From: SKLM01 sp964450435
GTDB lineage: Bacteria > Chloroflexota > Anaerolineae > B4-G1
Direction: 5' to 3'
Assembly (NCBI GenBank): GCA_964450435.1
Contig: CAYVCX010000003.1
Coordinates: forward strand, 1 to 64,000
Length of the DNA: 64,000 nucleotides
Notes under the pieces: model-generated
Seen by the model: only the letters and a program-made list of their open reading frames with translations
What the model was told of the DNA's origin: nothing
Database searches by the model: none
Part shown: piece after piece, positions 15,155-22,723 of the stretch
Position numbering within the stretch: the first letter of the stretch is position 1
Layout of the letters: every line of letters starts with the position of its first letter
Position numbers and translations under genes: made by a program

Positions 15155-15565
15155 ATGGAACGCCTTTTACGCGAGAACTGGTTGGTGATCCTCGTGGTTG
15201 CCCTGATGGTTGGCGCGTATGTCTTCTTGCGCACGCCTGGTGATAACCTGGGTTCGGCTGCCGAGTTCGATGCCCTGGTTACCGACGGAACGCCAACGCT
15301 GATAAACTTCTACTCCAACACCTGAACCGCCTGCCTGCTGGCAAAACCCGTCGTGGACGGGATCGAGCGAGATATCAAAGACAACGTTCGCGTGCTGCGG
15401 CTCAGTGTGGACGACAGCGTGGGAAGGGCGCTGGCGGTGCGCTACGGGGTGCGGAGCGTCCCGACCCTTGTGCTGCTTGACGGTGACGGAAACGTGATAT
15501 TGCAGCAGGCTGGCTCCCCGCGGCGAGAGGACATCATAACGGCGCTGGAGCGACTGACCGGATAG
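15155..15565 (+). CDS. Membrane-anchored thioredoxin-like protein with in-frame TGA at the first redox Cys (candidate selenoprotein)
   Basis: 136 codons from ATG 15155 (GAGAGG upstream) to TAG. Residues 9-25 are an N-terminal membrane anchor (NWLVILVVALMVGAYVF). Residues ~35-136 are a thioredoxin fold: strand TPTLINFYSNT, then TGA at 15323-15325 (codon 57), then TAC with Cys60, and the cis-Pro loop RSVPTLVLLDG (Pro103). The TGA falls exactly at the first position of the C-x-x-C active site, so insertion of selenocysteine would give U-T-A-C. The frame is uninterrupted on both sides and conserved features continue to the end. A GC-rich hairpin 22 nt downstream fits a bacterial SECIS. The alternatives are a Cys-to-stop mutation or a sequencing error. 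It follows nfo by 77 bp. Confidence 0.7.
15347..15361 (+). promoter_or_regulatory. Candidate bacterial SECIS hairpin downstream of the TGA
   Basis: CCCGTC-GTG-GACGGG: a perfect 6-bp stem with a GUG loop starting 22 nt after the TGA. Bacterial SECIS elements place a small apical loop, with a G among its first bases, roughly 16-37 nt after UGA; this fits. A weaker hairpin (TGCC-TGCT-GGCA, 15332-15343) lies between them. Folding was judged by eye only. Confidence 0.5.
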
Positions 15566-15663
15566 GCCCCTCAGGATCACCGATCCTTCTGTGGGTCCCG
15601 TCTCGACTGAGTGGAAGCAGGCTCTCTCGGAACGATACAATCAAGGCCCGTCTGCCGAACGTC

Positions 15664-16494
15664 TCATTCAGCCCAGAGGCGTGTGCCTACCCAGCGTGCC
15701 TTCTTCACCTCAGCCTGGTCACCGAATGCCGGAACCAGCTGGCGGATCATCTTGGCGAACAGCGCTGGATCTCCAGTGGTGTAGAAGTCGCGACGCCCCG
15801 CGCCTTCTTGGCTGGGCCTGTTGCTCCCGCGATCCAACACACGGCCGGTCTGCCGGGCGACAGCGGGCGCAGGGTCAATCACCGACATCCGCCCCTCGAT
15901 AATTCGGTCAATAGCCGGCCGCAGAAACGGGTAATGGGTGCACCCAAGCACGAGCTGATCAACCTCGGCCTCCAACAGGGGCGCCAGGCACGTGCGCAAG
16001 AGAGCCCGGGTTCCCGGCGTCTCAAGCGCGCCAACTTCCACGGCGTCGACCAATCCGGGGCAGACCTGGGTGAACACCTCCACATTACTTGCGTATCGCT
16101 CCAGCAAGCTGGTGAAGAGCTCTCCCTGGAACGTAGCCTCCGTCGCCATCACGCCCACGATGCCGCTGCGTGTCCCTTCGACAGCCGGCTTGAGCGCTGG
16201 CTCCATCCCCACGAAACTGACTTCAGGGTAGGCTTGTCGCAGAGAGTGGAGCGCAGCGGCAGAGGCCGTGTTGCACGCGACGACTACGATTTCGGCGCCC
16301 TGTTCGAGCAGGAAGTCTGTGATCGCTGCGGAGAACTGTCGGACCTCACCTAGGGACCGGCTCCCGTACGGCACGTGGGCCTGGTCAGCCAGGTACAGGG
16401 TGTCCTCGTGCGGAAGCTGGCGCACGATTTCCCACCACACACTCAAACCGCCGACGCCGGAGTCAAAGATGCCGATCAAGCCACTCTCAGTCAC
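15664..16494 (-). CDS. murI: Glutamate racemase
   Basis: 276 aa. It makes D-glutamate for peptidoglycan by a two-Cys mechanism. Motifs: GIFDSGVGGLSV at the N-terminus, VACNTASAAAL with the first catalytic Cys, and VLGCTHYPFLRPAI with the second. The length is normal. The start overlaps the end of the upstream CAP/SCP gene by 8 bp, so it is probably translated from the same mRNA. It converges on the thioredoxin gene, with only about 100 bp between them. Its presence implies that the organism makes D-Glu, and so probably some peptidoglycan. Confidence 0.92.
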   Translation of the reverse strand: MTESGLIGIFDSGVGGLSVWWEIVRQLPHEDTLYLADQAHVPYGSRSLGEVRQFSAAITDFLLEQGAEIVVVACNTASAAALHSLRQAYPEVSFVGMEPALKPAVEGTRSGIVGVMATEATFQGELFTSLLERYASNVEVFTQVCPGLVDAVEVGALETPGTRALLRTCLAPLLEAEVDQLVLGCTHYPFLRPAIDRIIEGRMSVIDPAPAVARQTGRVLDRGSNRPSQEGAGRRDFYTTGDPALFAKMIRQLVPAFGDQAEVKKARWVGTRLWAE

Positions 16495-17680
16495 ACGATG
16501 TGGGCGCTCCGTGGCGAATCATCAGATAGACTCCCAAGAGGAGCGCTGCTCCCTGCAGAATGCCCACGATCAGCAAAGGTCTGTCATAGCCCGCCTCGTC
16601 GGGCGAGGACAATGCCGCTCCCGTGGATTGCCCCTGCTCAGCGCCGGTGGGCACGGGGGACGGTAGCGGGGTCCAGGTGGGGAAAGGCGTCGCAGCGGCA
16701 GGCTGTGCCGACGAATCCAGAGGTGCTGCCTGGGTAAGAGTTGTGTCCTCAGGTGTCAGTTCGGGGTCACCCGCTGACACATCCTCCGTAGCCATGGGTT
16801 CGAGGGAGGGACTCACGGGGGGTTCGGGTGTGGGGGTGGACTCAGGAGCAGTCCGCGTTGTTGGCGTGCCGTGGTCGAGGAATATGCTCTCGGCTGCTGC
16901 AGTGGTGCGTCCGGCGGCGTCGCGAAACTCGACGTATACAGTGTGCTGTCCTACCGAGTCTGGGACTACCCACGGGACCAGTGGTGCCCACGGCTGCCAC
17001 GCAAGCCCCTCGAACGCGGGTTCGTTGCTAATGCGGATTTCGATCGCCTCGCCCATGAAAGCAGTCCCCCTTCCCTCCGGGTGGACCCGCTCGTTCGTCA
17101 GGCGAACCGCAACTTCCGGGTTCTCCGTGCTGGAGCCACCATCGTTGATGAAGATGGGCAACACGTTGGGTCGAGCTCCAAAATCGAGAACGTAGTAGCT
17201 CCTGCCGTCGCCATCCTTGGCATAGCCAATCCCGATCTCGCGGTAGGTATCGCTCAGGAGGTTGTCACGGCCCAGCGGATCCTCCAGCAGGGAGGCTAGT
17301 ACGTTCTCGGGAACACCTTGCCCTGCCCAGACGTTCTCACCCACGGCCAACCGTCCATTCTGTGTCCAGGCTGCGTACCCGGCCTCCTCGATACGGGCCT
17401 CCTCCTTGGTTCCGTCCGAGCCCAGATGCACGTCATTGGGATCAGCGAATCCATTGGCGGCGAGGTCGTCAGCGTGGCGTTGGGCTGCGTCGCTCAGCAG
17501 CCGCGAGTGACGGTAGGGATCGAGCCCCTCTCCCAGGCGAACCCCGTTCACCAACTCCAGCAGCTCGGCTGCCGGATGCTCCGCCTGGGCCTCGACACTG
17601 GATTCCACCAGGGCTGCACTTGCCAGGACGATGGAGGCGATGCAGGCGGCCAAAGCGACGGTGCTCAAGAGGCGATGCAT
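16487..17680 (-). CDS. Secreted CAP/SCP-domain protein with Pro/Thr-rich stalk and C-terminal membrane anchor
   Basis: 397 aa from the ATG at 17680. Residues 1-30 are a signal peptide (LLSTVALAACIASIVLASAAL). The CAP/SCP domain spans about 35-160 (LLELVNGVRLGEGLDPYRHSR, VGENVWAG, REIGIGYA). A beta-rich segment and a long Pro/Thr/Ser linker (PTPEPPVSPS) follow, then a C-terminal membrane helix (LLIVGILQGAALLLGVYLMI). It is extracytoplasmic and membrane-tethered; CAP proteins are of varied function. The ORF is open 14 codons further upstream, but a TACAAT box 6 bp before 17680 argues for a leaderless start there. It overlaps murI. Confidence 0.78.
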   Translation of the reverse strand: MHRLLSTVALAACIASIVLASAALVESSVEAQAEHPAAELLELVNGVRLGEGLDPYRHSRLLSDAAQRHADDLAANGFADPNDVHLGSDGTKEEARIEEAGYAAWTQNGRLAVGENVWAGQGVPENVLASLLEDPLGRDNLLSDTYREIGIGYAKDGDGRSYYVLDFGARPNVLPIFINDGGSSTENPEVAVRLTNERVHPEGRGTAFMGEAIEIRISNEPAFEGLAWQPWAPLVPWVVPDSVGQHTVYVEFRDAAGRTTAAAESIFLDHGTPTTRTAPESTPTPEPPVSPSLEPMATEDVSAGDPELTPEDTTLTQAAPLDSSAQPAAATPFPTWTPLPSPVPTGAEQGQSTGAALSSPDEAGYDRPLLIVGILQGAALLLGVYLMIRHGAPTSCD

Positions 17681-17686
17681 GCCGGA

Positions 17687-17692
17687 ATTGTA
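17687..17692 (-). promoter_or_regulatory. Extended -10 (TGCTACAAT) of the SCP-murI operon, leaderless geometry
   Basis: TACAAT with TGn in front, ending only 6 bp before ATG 17680, so transcription would start at or within the start codon. No Shine-Dalgarno is present. Confidence 0.5.
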
Positions 17693-17936
17693 GCACAGGA
17701 CATGGAGCATGCAAGAGCACATGCGACGAGGTCCAAGGCAGCTGGAACGTTGCGTGATCGCCCACGGCGAGAACGCTTGCGGCCTGTGTTCCCCGACATC
17801 CCATAGTTCTCAGTGCGTCGATGCCAGTCGGTTCTGGCACCTGTCCTGCAAGAGGCTGCCCGTGGGGTGGGTGTATTCTGCCCACGCCGGCTGCCCCGGG
17901 GCCTACTTGACTTGTGTTTCGAGTTTGGGTGAATCG

Positions 17937-17945
17937 TGATATAAT
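17937..17945 (+). promoter_or_regulatory. Extended -10 promoter (TGATATAAT) of the PNP operon; rest of gap 17693-18047 without features
   Basis: TGA followed by TATAAT at 17940-17945, about 100 bp upstream of the purine nucleoside phosphorylase start. The -35 (TTTCGA, 17917-17922) is weak at a 17-bp spacer. The ~100-nt leader could form a small stem (AGGTC...GACCT), but no known riboswitch is recognised. The rest of the ~350-bp divergent gap shows nothing. Confidence 0.55.
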
Positions 17946-18047
17946 CTAGTAGGTCGATCAAGCTTTCCTAGACCTCACACAACCCACTTGGTCACTTGAG
18001 CGAGGCTTGTTGATGGGCACCTGGAACGGCCCCAATAGGAGGCGCGT

Positions 18048-18890
18048 ATGCCTGAGTTCTTCTCGTATGCACATTTTGACGCTGCCGCTGCACTGATCCG
18101 CCAGACGACGGACATCACGCCGAAGATTGGCCTCATCCTTGGCTCTGGCCTCAGTCCGCTGGCGGAGACTGTGCAGGACAGCGTGTCCTTCGGCTATCAG
18201 GAGCTTCCCCACTTCCCCGAGTCGACGGTTACCGGCCACGTTGGTCAGTTTGTTCTCGGGTACTTGGAGGATCAGCCTGTGGCCGTGATGCAGGGGCGCG
18301 CCCACTACTACGAGGGCTACTCAATGGCACAGATCACGTTTCCGGTGCGGGTTATGCAAGTGTTGGGCATAGAGACGTTGATAGTCACCAATGCCGCTGG
18401 TGGCCTGGATTCTGAGTTCCGTGCCGGTGACGTGATGTTGATCACGGATCATATCAACCTGATCGGTATGGCGGGTCTTAATCCCCTTCGAGGGCCAAAT
18501 GTAGATCAACTCGGCCCTCGTTTCCCGGATATGTCTGCGGTGTATGACGCTGAACTGGGCTCTGTTGCCAGACAAGTGGCTTCGGAGCAGGGGCTACCCC
18601 TTCGAGAGGGCGTGTATATCTGCCTGGCAGGCCCGAGCTACGAAACCATGGCTGACCTTCGGTTCCTTCGCGCGATTGGTGCAGATGCCGTGGGCATGTC
18701 GACCGTGCCAGAGGCCACCGTAGCTCGACACGCCGGTACGCGTGTTCTCGGCCTCTCTGGGATCAGCAACGTCTTGCCGGTCGAGGGAGGTCCGGTGGTG
18801 GAAACCAGCCACGAAGAGGTGCTCCAGGCAGGAAAGAGGCTAACACCCCGGTTAGAAACCCTCATTCGCGGGGTGCTGGCAGCCCAATGA
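18048..18890 (+). CDS. punA: Purine nucleoside phosphorylase (trimeric PNP type)
   Basis: 280 aa. It splits purine nucleosides with phosphate to base plus ribose-1-phosphate in purine salvage. Seen here: the phosphate loop LGSGLSPLAETV, QGRAHYYEGYS, the VTNAAGGLD turn, LAGPSYET with the base-contacting Glu, GADAVGMSTVPE and SGISNV with the Asn that marks PNP rather than methylthioadenosine phosphorylase. The family length matches. GGAGG precedes the ATG. The gene end overlaps the next start by four bases (ATGA). Confidence 0.92.
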   Translation: MPEFFSYAHFDAAAALIRQTTDITPKIGLILGSGLSPLAETVQDSVSFGYQELPHFPESTVTGHVGQFVLGYLEDQPVAVMQGRAHYYEGYSMAQITFPVRVMQVLGIETLIVTNAAGGLDSEFRAGDVMLITDHINLIGMAGLNPLRGPNVDQLGPRFPDMSAVYDAELGSVARQVASEQGLPLREGVYICLAGPSYETMADLRFLRAIGADAVGMSTVPEATVARHAGTRVLGLSGISNVLPVEGGPVVETSHEEVLQAGKRLTPRLETLIRGVLAAQ

Positions 18891-19771
18891 CCGTTGTTCT
18901 CCGCTGGCTGATTGAATACGCCTGGGCTCTCTATGTCGTGTGCGCCATCGGGGCCTTAGTCTATCTTGTGCGCGCCCTGGGAGCTCAACGAGAGCGAGGC
19001 CTGGCTCTATTCACACTTGAGCACGAGACGGCCACAGTTCGTGCCGTCAGGGCCTGGGCCATGGTTTTCGTCTTCATTGCCATTGGCCTCGTTGTCTTCA
19101 TCAGCGTCTCGTTAATGGCGAGCAGCGTCCCCGCGCATGATCCTGAGCTGCCCTTAGCCACGTCGACGCCACGGTCTGGCGTCGAGCTTCCGACCCCCAG
19201 CGCTACGTCGACGCCGGCGGATGCCGGCACGATGCCAGCCCTCACACCAGAAGTCGTGACGTCCCCTTCTCCTGTGCCTACGTTACTTCCAACAGAACCA
19301 CCGACGCCAGAGGCGACACCTTCTGCGACACCGGTGGCGACGGGGCCCCTGTCTGGTCAGATGGCCGTTGGATTTGGTGATTTTGGAAGATTGGTCGGAT
19401 ACGAGCTGTCCTCGGCCCAGGTTGCTGCAGGCGACGCCTTTCTGGTGACTCTTTACTGGCAGGGGTTGGAGGGAACCAGTTCCACAGACTATACTGTTTT
19501 CACGCACCTACTCTCCGAAGAAGGGCTCTTGATTGCACAGCACGATGGTCCTCCTGCCCGGGGAGCCGCCCCCACCACCACGTGGGAGGCCGGGCAGATC
19601 ATTCAGGATACGCATCAGTTGACGTTCAGGTCCGAGGGAAACGAGTACACAGGGCCAGCAACGGTCATGGTCGGCTTGTACGATCCTGGTGACCCAGGCG
19701 CCCGGCTCACTACCAGTGAGGGACAGGACTTCGTCGTCCTTCCCGTGCCCATCACCGTAGTTTCTCCGTAG
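18887..19771 (+). CDS. Two-helix membrane protein with Thr/Pro-rich stalk and C-terminal beta domain
   Basis: 294 aa. Two membrane helices (about 8-30 and 58-80) are followed by a Pro/Thr/Ser-rich stalk (residues ~90-160, repeated TPxPT). A C-terminal beta domain (~165-290) contains GDAFLVTLYWQGLEG, YTVFTHLL and GPATVMVGLYDP. The beta domain resembles a segment of the DUF2723 protein at 7193-9895, so it may be an extracytoplasmic sugar- or surface-related module. It is coupled to PNP by an ATGA overlap, though a functional link is not obvious. No enzyme motif. Unknown function. Confidence 0.65.
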   Translation: MTVVLRWLIEYAWALYVVCAIGALVYLVRALGAQRERGLALFTLEHETATVRAVRAWAMVFVFIAIGLVVFISVSLMASSVPAHDPELPLATSTPRSGVELPTPSATSTPADAGTMPALTPEVVTSPSPVPTLLPTEPPTPEATPSATPVATGPLSGQMAVGFGDFGRLVGYELSSAQVAAGDAFLVTLYWQGLEGTSSTDYTVFTHLLSEEGLLIAQHDGPPARGAAPTTTWEAGQIIQDTHQLTFRSEGNEYTGPATVMVGLYDPGDPGARLTTSEGQDFVVLPVPITVVSP

Positions 19772-20252
19772 GTGTCCCGCTGTCGCCAGCAGGACGAGGG
19801 CCCGCGCTTTACCGAGCGGCTCCCTTCTACAGGGATCCATCCGCGAGACAGAAGCAACCAGAGAGCTCTTGTGGCTCCTTCGATGGGCCGCGTTCTGCGT
19901 CAGCGGCTGTGGCGAGTGTGCCCAGGACACTGCTGGAAGCCTTGAGGAGGAGAGATCTCAGTCTGTCTGCACTCTGGTCACCGGTTGGCCCGTGGATGAA
20001 GCGGCGTCACTGCGAGCGGGCGACGAGGTCCGACTGGGACGTGTCCAGCTGAGCGTGGTGTCTATGACACAATCGCTTCAGTCCAGCCTGGGAGCGTGGC
20101 CCATCTGGAACAAATGTGAAGGGAGAGCCAACGTGGACTCGGTCGCGCGGGCGGGTTGGGGTTCTCTCTCCGGGAGTCAGTCTGGTTGTGTGACCGGTAT
20201 CGTTAAGATATAATCGGTGGCGATTATGCATACAAAGACAGAGGGTGAGAGC
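19772..20252 (+). promoter_or_regulatory. 480-bp gap with sigma70 promoter (20186-20214) of the 2-hydroxyacid dehydrogenase
   Basis: -35 TTGTGT at 20186-20191, 17-bp spacer, -10 TATAAT at 20209-20214. The transcript would start near 20221 and carry GAGGG ahead of the GTG at 20253. No gene is supported in the rest of the gap; a 114-aa open frame ends inside the promoter and has no motif. Confidence 0.55.
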
Positions 20253-21221
20253 GTGCGAATAGTCTTGCTGGCTTTCGAACCAGATGCTTTGTCTGGTGAG
20301 CAACTGCGTCGTGTACGCGAGGTGGTGCCGGAAGACAGGGATGTCGTTGTGACTCGCGATCGGGACGAGATTCTGGATCTGATCGACGAGATTGAGATTG
20401 CGGCGGGCGGATTCCCCCGCGACCTCCTTCCTCGGGCCTCGAACCTGCATTGGTTCCAGCAATGGGCCGCCGGTGCCGATTGGCTGCTCCGTCATCCACA
20501 GGCCGTCGAGATGGACTTCGTGCTCACAAACGTGTCCGGGATCCATGCCATTCAGGTCACTGAGCATATCTTTGCATTTCTGCTTGCCTTCGCCCGCAAG
20601 CTCCACCAGGCGATTCGCGCGCAACGATGCCGCGAGTGGATCTCTCACGATCAACCTCAGGATCTCTTTGAGCTGGCGGACAAGACGATGCTGTTGGTCG
20701 GGGTGGGTGCCATCGGCCAGCGGACAGCCAGGATCGCGACGGCACTCGACATCCAGGTCTTGGGTGTCCGGCGCGATCCCACCGTCAGCGTGGCCGGCGT
20801 CGACCGCATGTCCGCCCCGGACCGACTGCTTGATCTGCTACCCCAGGCGGACTTCGTAGTTCTCACCGTTCCGCTGACCGAAGAGACTCGCGGAATGATT
20901 GGACAAGAGCAGTTGCAGGCGATGAAACCGACGGCCTACCTGGTCAACGTCGGTCGCGGGGGGACGATTGATGAAGAGGCTCTGCTCCAGGCCTTGCGAG
21001 AAGGATGGATAGCAGGGGCAGGGCTTGACGTCTTCGAGACGGAACCGCTGCCAGAGGATTCGCCTCTCTGGGATCTGGACAACGTGATCATCACTTCCCA
21101 CTATGCAGGCATAACCCCACGCTATCACCAGCGAGCCATGGAGGTCTTTCTGGACAACCTGAAGCGCTACACAATGGGTGAGCCGTTGAGAAACGTGGTG
21201 GACAAAGAGCTCGGATACTGA
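20253..21221 (+). CDS. D-isomer-specific 2-hydroxyacid dehydrogenase
   Basis: 322 aa from GTG 20253. NAD(P)-dependent oxidoreductase. The catalytic domain surrounds a Rossmann domain with the nucleotide motif VGVGAIGQRTARIATALD. It ends in the family signature: the NVGRGGTIDEEAL Arg, then AGAGLDVFETEPLPEDSPLWDLDNV, then the catalytic His in TSHYAGITP. The substrate cannot be read from the sequence; it lies closest to the glyoxylate/hydroxypyruvate or phosphoglycerate-type members that lack an ACT domain. GTG is chosen because GAGGG precedes it and the N-terminus VRIVLLAFEP is family-like; an ATG at 20226 is the alternative. An aldo/keto reductase follows by 13 bp. Confidence 0.87.
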   Translation: MRIVLLAFEPDALSGEQLRRVREVVPEDRDVVVTRDRDEILDLIDEIEIAAGGFPRDLLPRASNLHWFQQWAAGADWLLRHPQAVEMDFVLTNVSGIHAIQVTEHIFAFLLAFARKLHQAIRAQRCREWISHDQPQDLFELADKTMLLVGVGAIGQRTARIATALDIQVLGVRRDPTVSVAGVDRMSAPDRLLDLLPQADFVVLTVPLTEETRGMIGQEQLQAMKPTAYLVNVGRGGTIDEEALLQALREGWIAGAGLDVFETEPLPEDSPLWDLDNVIITSHYAGITPRYHQRAMEVFLDNLKRYTMGEPLRNVVDKELGY

Positions 21222-21234
21222 GTCTGGAGACACG

Positions 21235-22389
21235 ATGCAATACCGTCGATTCGGAAGCCTGGATTGGAGGGTGTCAGCACTCGGTTTTGGCTGCATGCGC
21301 TTTCCGACTGGGAACGGGAGCGAAGACATTGCTGAGGCGGAGGCAACCAGGATGGTTCGTTTTGCCATTGATCAGGGCGTGAACTACTTGGATACGGCTT
21401 ATCCCTATCATGGAGGAAACAGCGAACCGTTTCTGGGACGCGTGCTACAGGATGGCTATCGAGAGAGAGTCCGGCTGGCGACGAAGCTCCCGTCCTGGAA
21501 GGTTGAGCAGAAAGACGACTTCGACCGTTTTCTTGACGAGCAGCTTCAAAGGCTCCGTACGGATCACATCGACTTCTATCTCCTGCACGCATTGAAGGAG
21601 GAGTGGTGGCACAAACTGCGCGAGCTCGGTGTGACCGAGTGGGCGGAAGGTGCCAGGGCAGACGGACGCATCGGCCATATAGGTTTCTCATTTCACGATG
21701 ACTACGACGTGTTCAAGGATATCGTCGATGCCTACGACTGGACTCTCTGTCAGATTCAGTACAATTACATGGACATCGAGAATCAGGCCGGTATGAAGGG
21801 CTTGAAGTACGCCGCATCTCAAGGGCTGGCTGTCGTGGTGATGGAACCTTTGCTGGGCGGGAAGCTCGTCGATCCCCCCGATCCGATCCAAGAGATTTGG
21901 AATCGGGCTCCGACGACGCGCACACCTGCCGACTGGGCTCTTCAGTGGCTGTGGCATCAGCGCGAGGTCTCGGTCGTGCTCAGTGGGATGAGCGCGATGG
22001 AACAGGTGAGGGAGAACGTCGCCAGTGCCGGTAGGTCTGGCGTCGACAGCCTGACACAGGAGGAGCTGGCCCTCATTGACCAGGTCCGGGAGAAGTATGA
22101 GGAACTCTGCCCTATTCCGTGTACGCGCTGTGGCTATTGCATGCCGTGTCCTCATGGAGTGGACATCCCCCGCAACTTGGAGATTTACAATGAGGGCATC
22201 ATATACGAGAAGCCAGACAGCGCACGCCGTTCTTATGAGTTTCTGGACGACGAGAAGCGTGCCAGCGCCTGCACTGCGTGTCTCGAATGTGAGGAGCAAT
22301 GTCCGCAAAGCATTCCTATCAGCGACTGGATGACCCGAGTGCACCAGGTGCTCGCTGAGGGCGCCCCGTACGTTTGCTCGCTGCCCTGA
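21235..22389 (+). CDS. Aldo/keto reductase with C-terminal 4Fe-4S cluster domain
   Basis: 384 aa. Residues 1-280 are an AKR TIM barrel starting MQYRRFGSLDW, with the tetrad Asp/Tyr in NYLDTAYPYHGG, Lys in LATKLPSW and His in YLLHALKEE. The C-terminal ~90 residues carry two ferredoxin-like Cys clusters: CTRCGYCMPCPHGVDIP and CTACLECEEQCPQSIPI. This is the known AKR-ferredoxin fusion common in anaerobes, probably using ferredoxin or NAD(P)H for redox of a small carbonyl; the substrate is unknown. GGAGA lies ahead of the ATG. It is co-directional with the 2-hydroxyacid dehydrogenase, a likely pair. Confidence 0.9.
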   Translation: MQYRRFGSLDWRVSALGFGCMRFPTGNGSEDIAEAEATRMVRFAIDQGVNYLDTAYPYHGGNSEPFLGRVLQDGYRERVRLATKLPSWKVEQKDDFDRFLDEQLQRLRTDHIDFYLLHALKEEWWHKLRELGVTEWAEGARADGRIGHIGFSFHDDYDVFKDIVDAYDWTLCQIQYNYMDIENQAGMKGLKYAASQGLAVVVMEPLLGGKLVDPPDPIQEIWNRAPTTRTPADWALQWLWHQREVSVVLSGMSAMEQVRENVASAGRSGVDSLTQEELALIDQVREKYEELCPIPCTRCGYCMPCPHGVDIPRNLEIYNEGIIYEKPDSARRSYEFLDDEKRASACTACLECEEQCPQSIPISDWMTRVHQVLAEGAPYVCSLP

Positions 22390-22496
22390 TGGGGACGAAG
22401 TACGACGACACATCAGACAATACTACACCGGCAATTGTCATTCCGAGAAAACCCATGGTGCACGCACCACTTAGGATGCAAGAAACTCGCAAGACT

Positions 22497-22534
22497 GTCA
22501 TTCCGACCGCAGCGAAGCGGAGTGGAGGAATCTC
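22497..22534 (+). repeat. REP-like GTCATTCCGA...GGAATCTC intergenic repeat unit
   Basis: The unit opens GTCATTCCGACCGCAGCGAA and closes GGAGGAATCTC. A related copy lies at 27818-27867, and a truncated GTCATTCCGAG at 22437-22447. It resembles the dispersed small repeats of many Chloroflexi and other bacterial genomes. Confidence 0.6.
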
Positions 22535-22574
22535 CGACCTCGGCCAGCGGCACAACCCCCAAGGCCAGCAACAG

Positions 22575-22710
22575 AGTTTCTCAGTAGGAGGGCAGGAAGC
22601 GCAGCGACCGGAGCGACGAGGAATCTCGGTCACGCTGGTCAAAAAACCAGTTCGCACGTGGGCGCTCGTCGGCCGTCCAGGAAGCTCTGATTCCCGATGC
22701 ACGGTTGTAG
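22575..22710 (+). repeat. Dispersed ~135-bp intergenic repeat, copy 1
   Basis: This block is nearly identical to 27930-28063 in the same orientation. Shared stretches include GCAGGAAGCGCAGCGACCGG, CACGTGGGCGCT, CGTCCAGGAAGCTCTG and CGGTTGTAG. It ends 13 bp before the nitroreductase start. No coding capacity or transposase; it is a small dispersed element, possibly transcribed as a leader. The whole gap 22390-22723 is made of these repeats. Confidence 0.75.
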
Positions 22711-22723
22711 TGATAAGGAGCCT

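Noticed and set aside
15353..15565. Separate 70-codon gene starting at an internal ATG/GTG of the thioredoxin
   Set aside because: It is only the C-terminal part of the thioredoxin fold, lacks the anchor and redox strand, and is in frame with the upstream half across the TGA.
15155..15565. Plain pseudogene by nonsense mutation
   Set aside because: Kept as an alternative but not preferred: the stop is exactly at the redox Cys, the rest is intact and a SECIS-like hairpin follows.
17907..17912. TTGACT as -35 of the PNP promoter
   Set aside because: 27 bp from the TATAAT box, too far for sigma70; the extended -10 explains the promoter better.
19869..20213. 114-codon open frame before the 2-hydroxyacid dehydrogenase
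   Set aside because: Ends inside the TTGTGT/TATAAT promoter, has unusual Cys/Trp/Ser composition and no ribosome site.
22437..22534. CRISPR-like array of GTCATTCCGA units
   Set aside because: Only two spaced partial units with unequal spacing and no cas genes; better explained as REP-like repeats.
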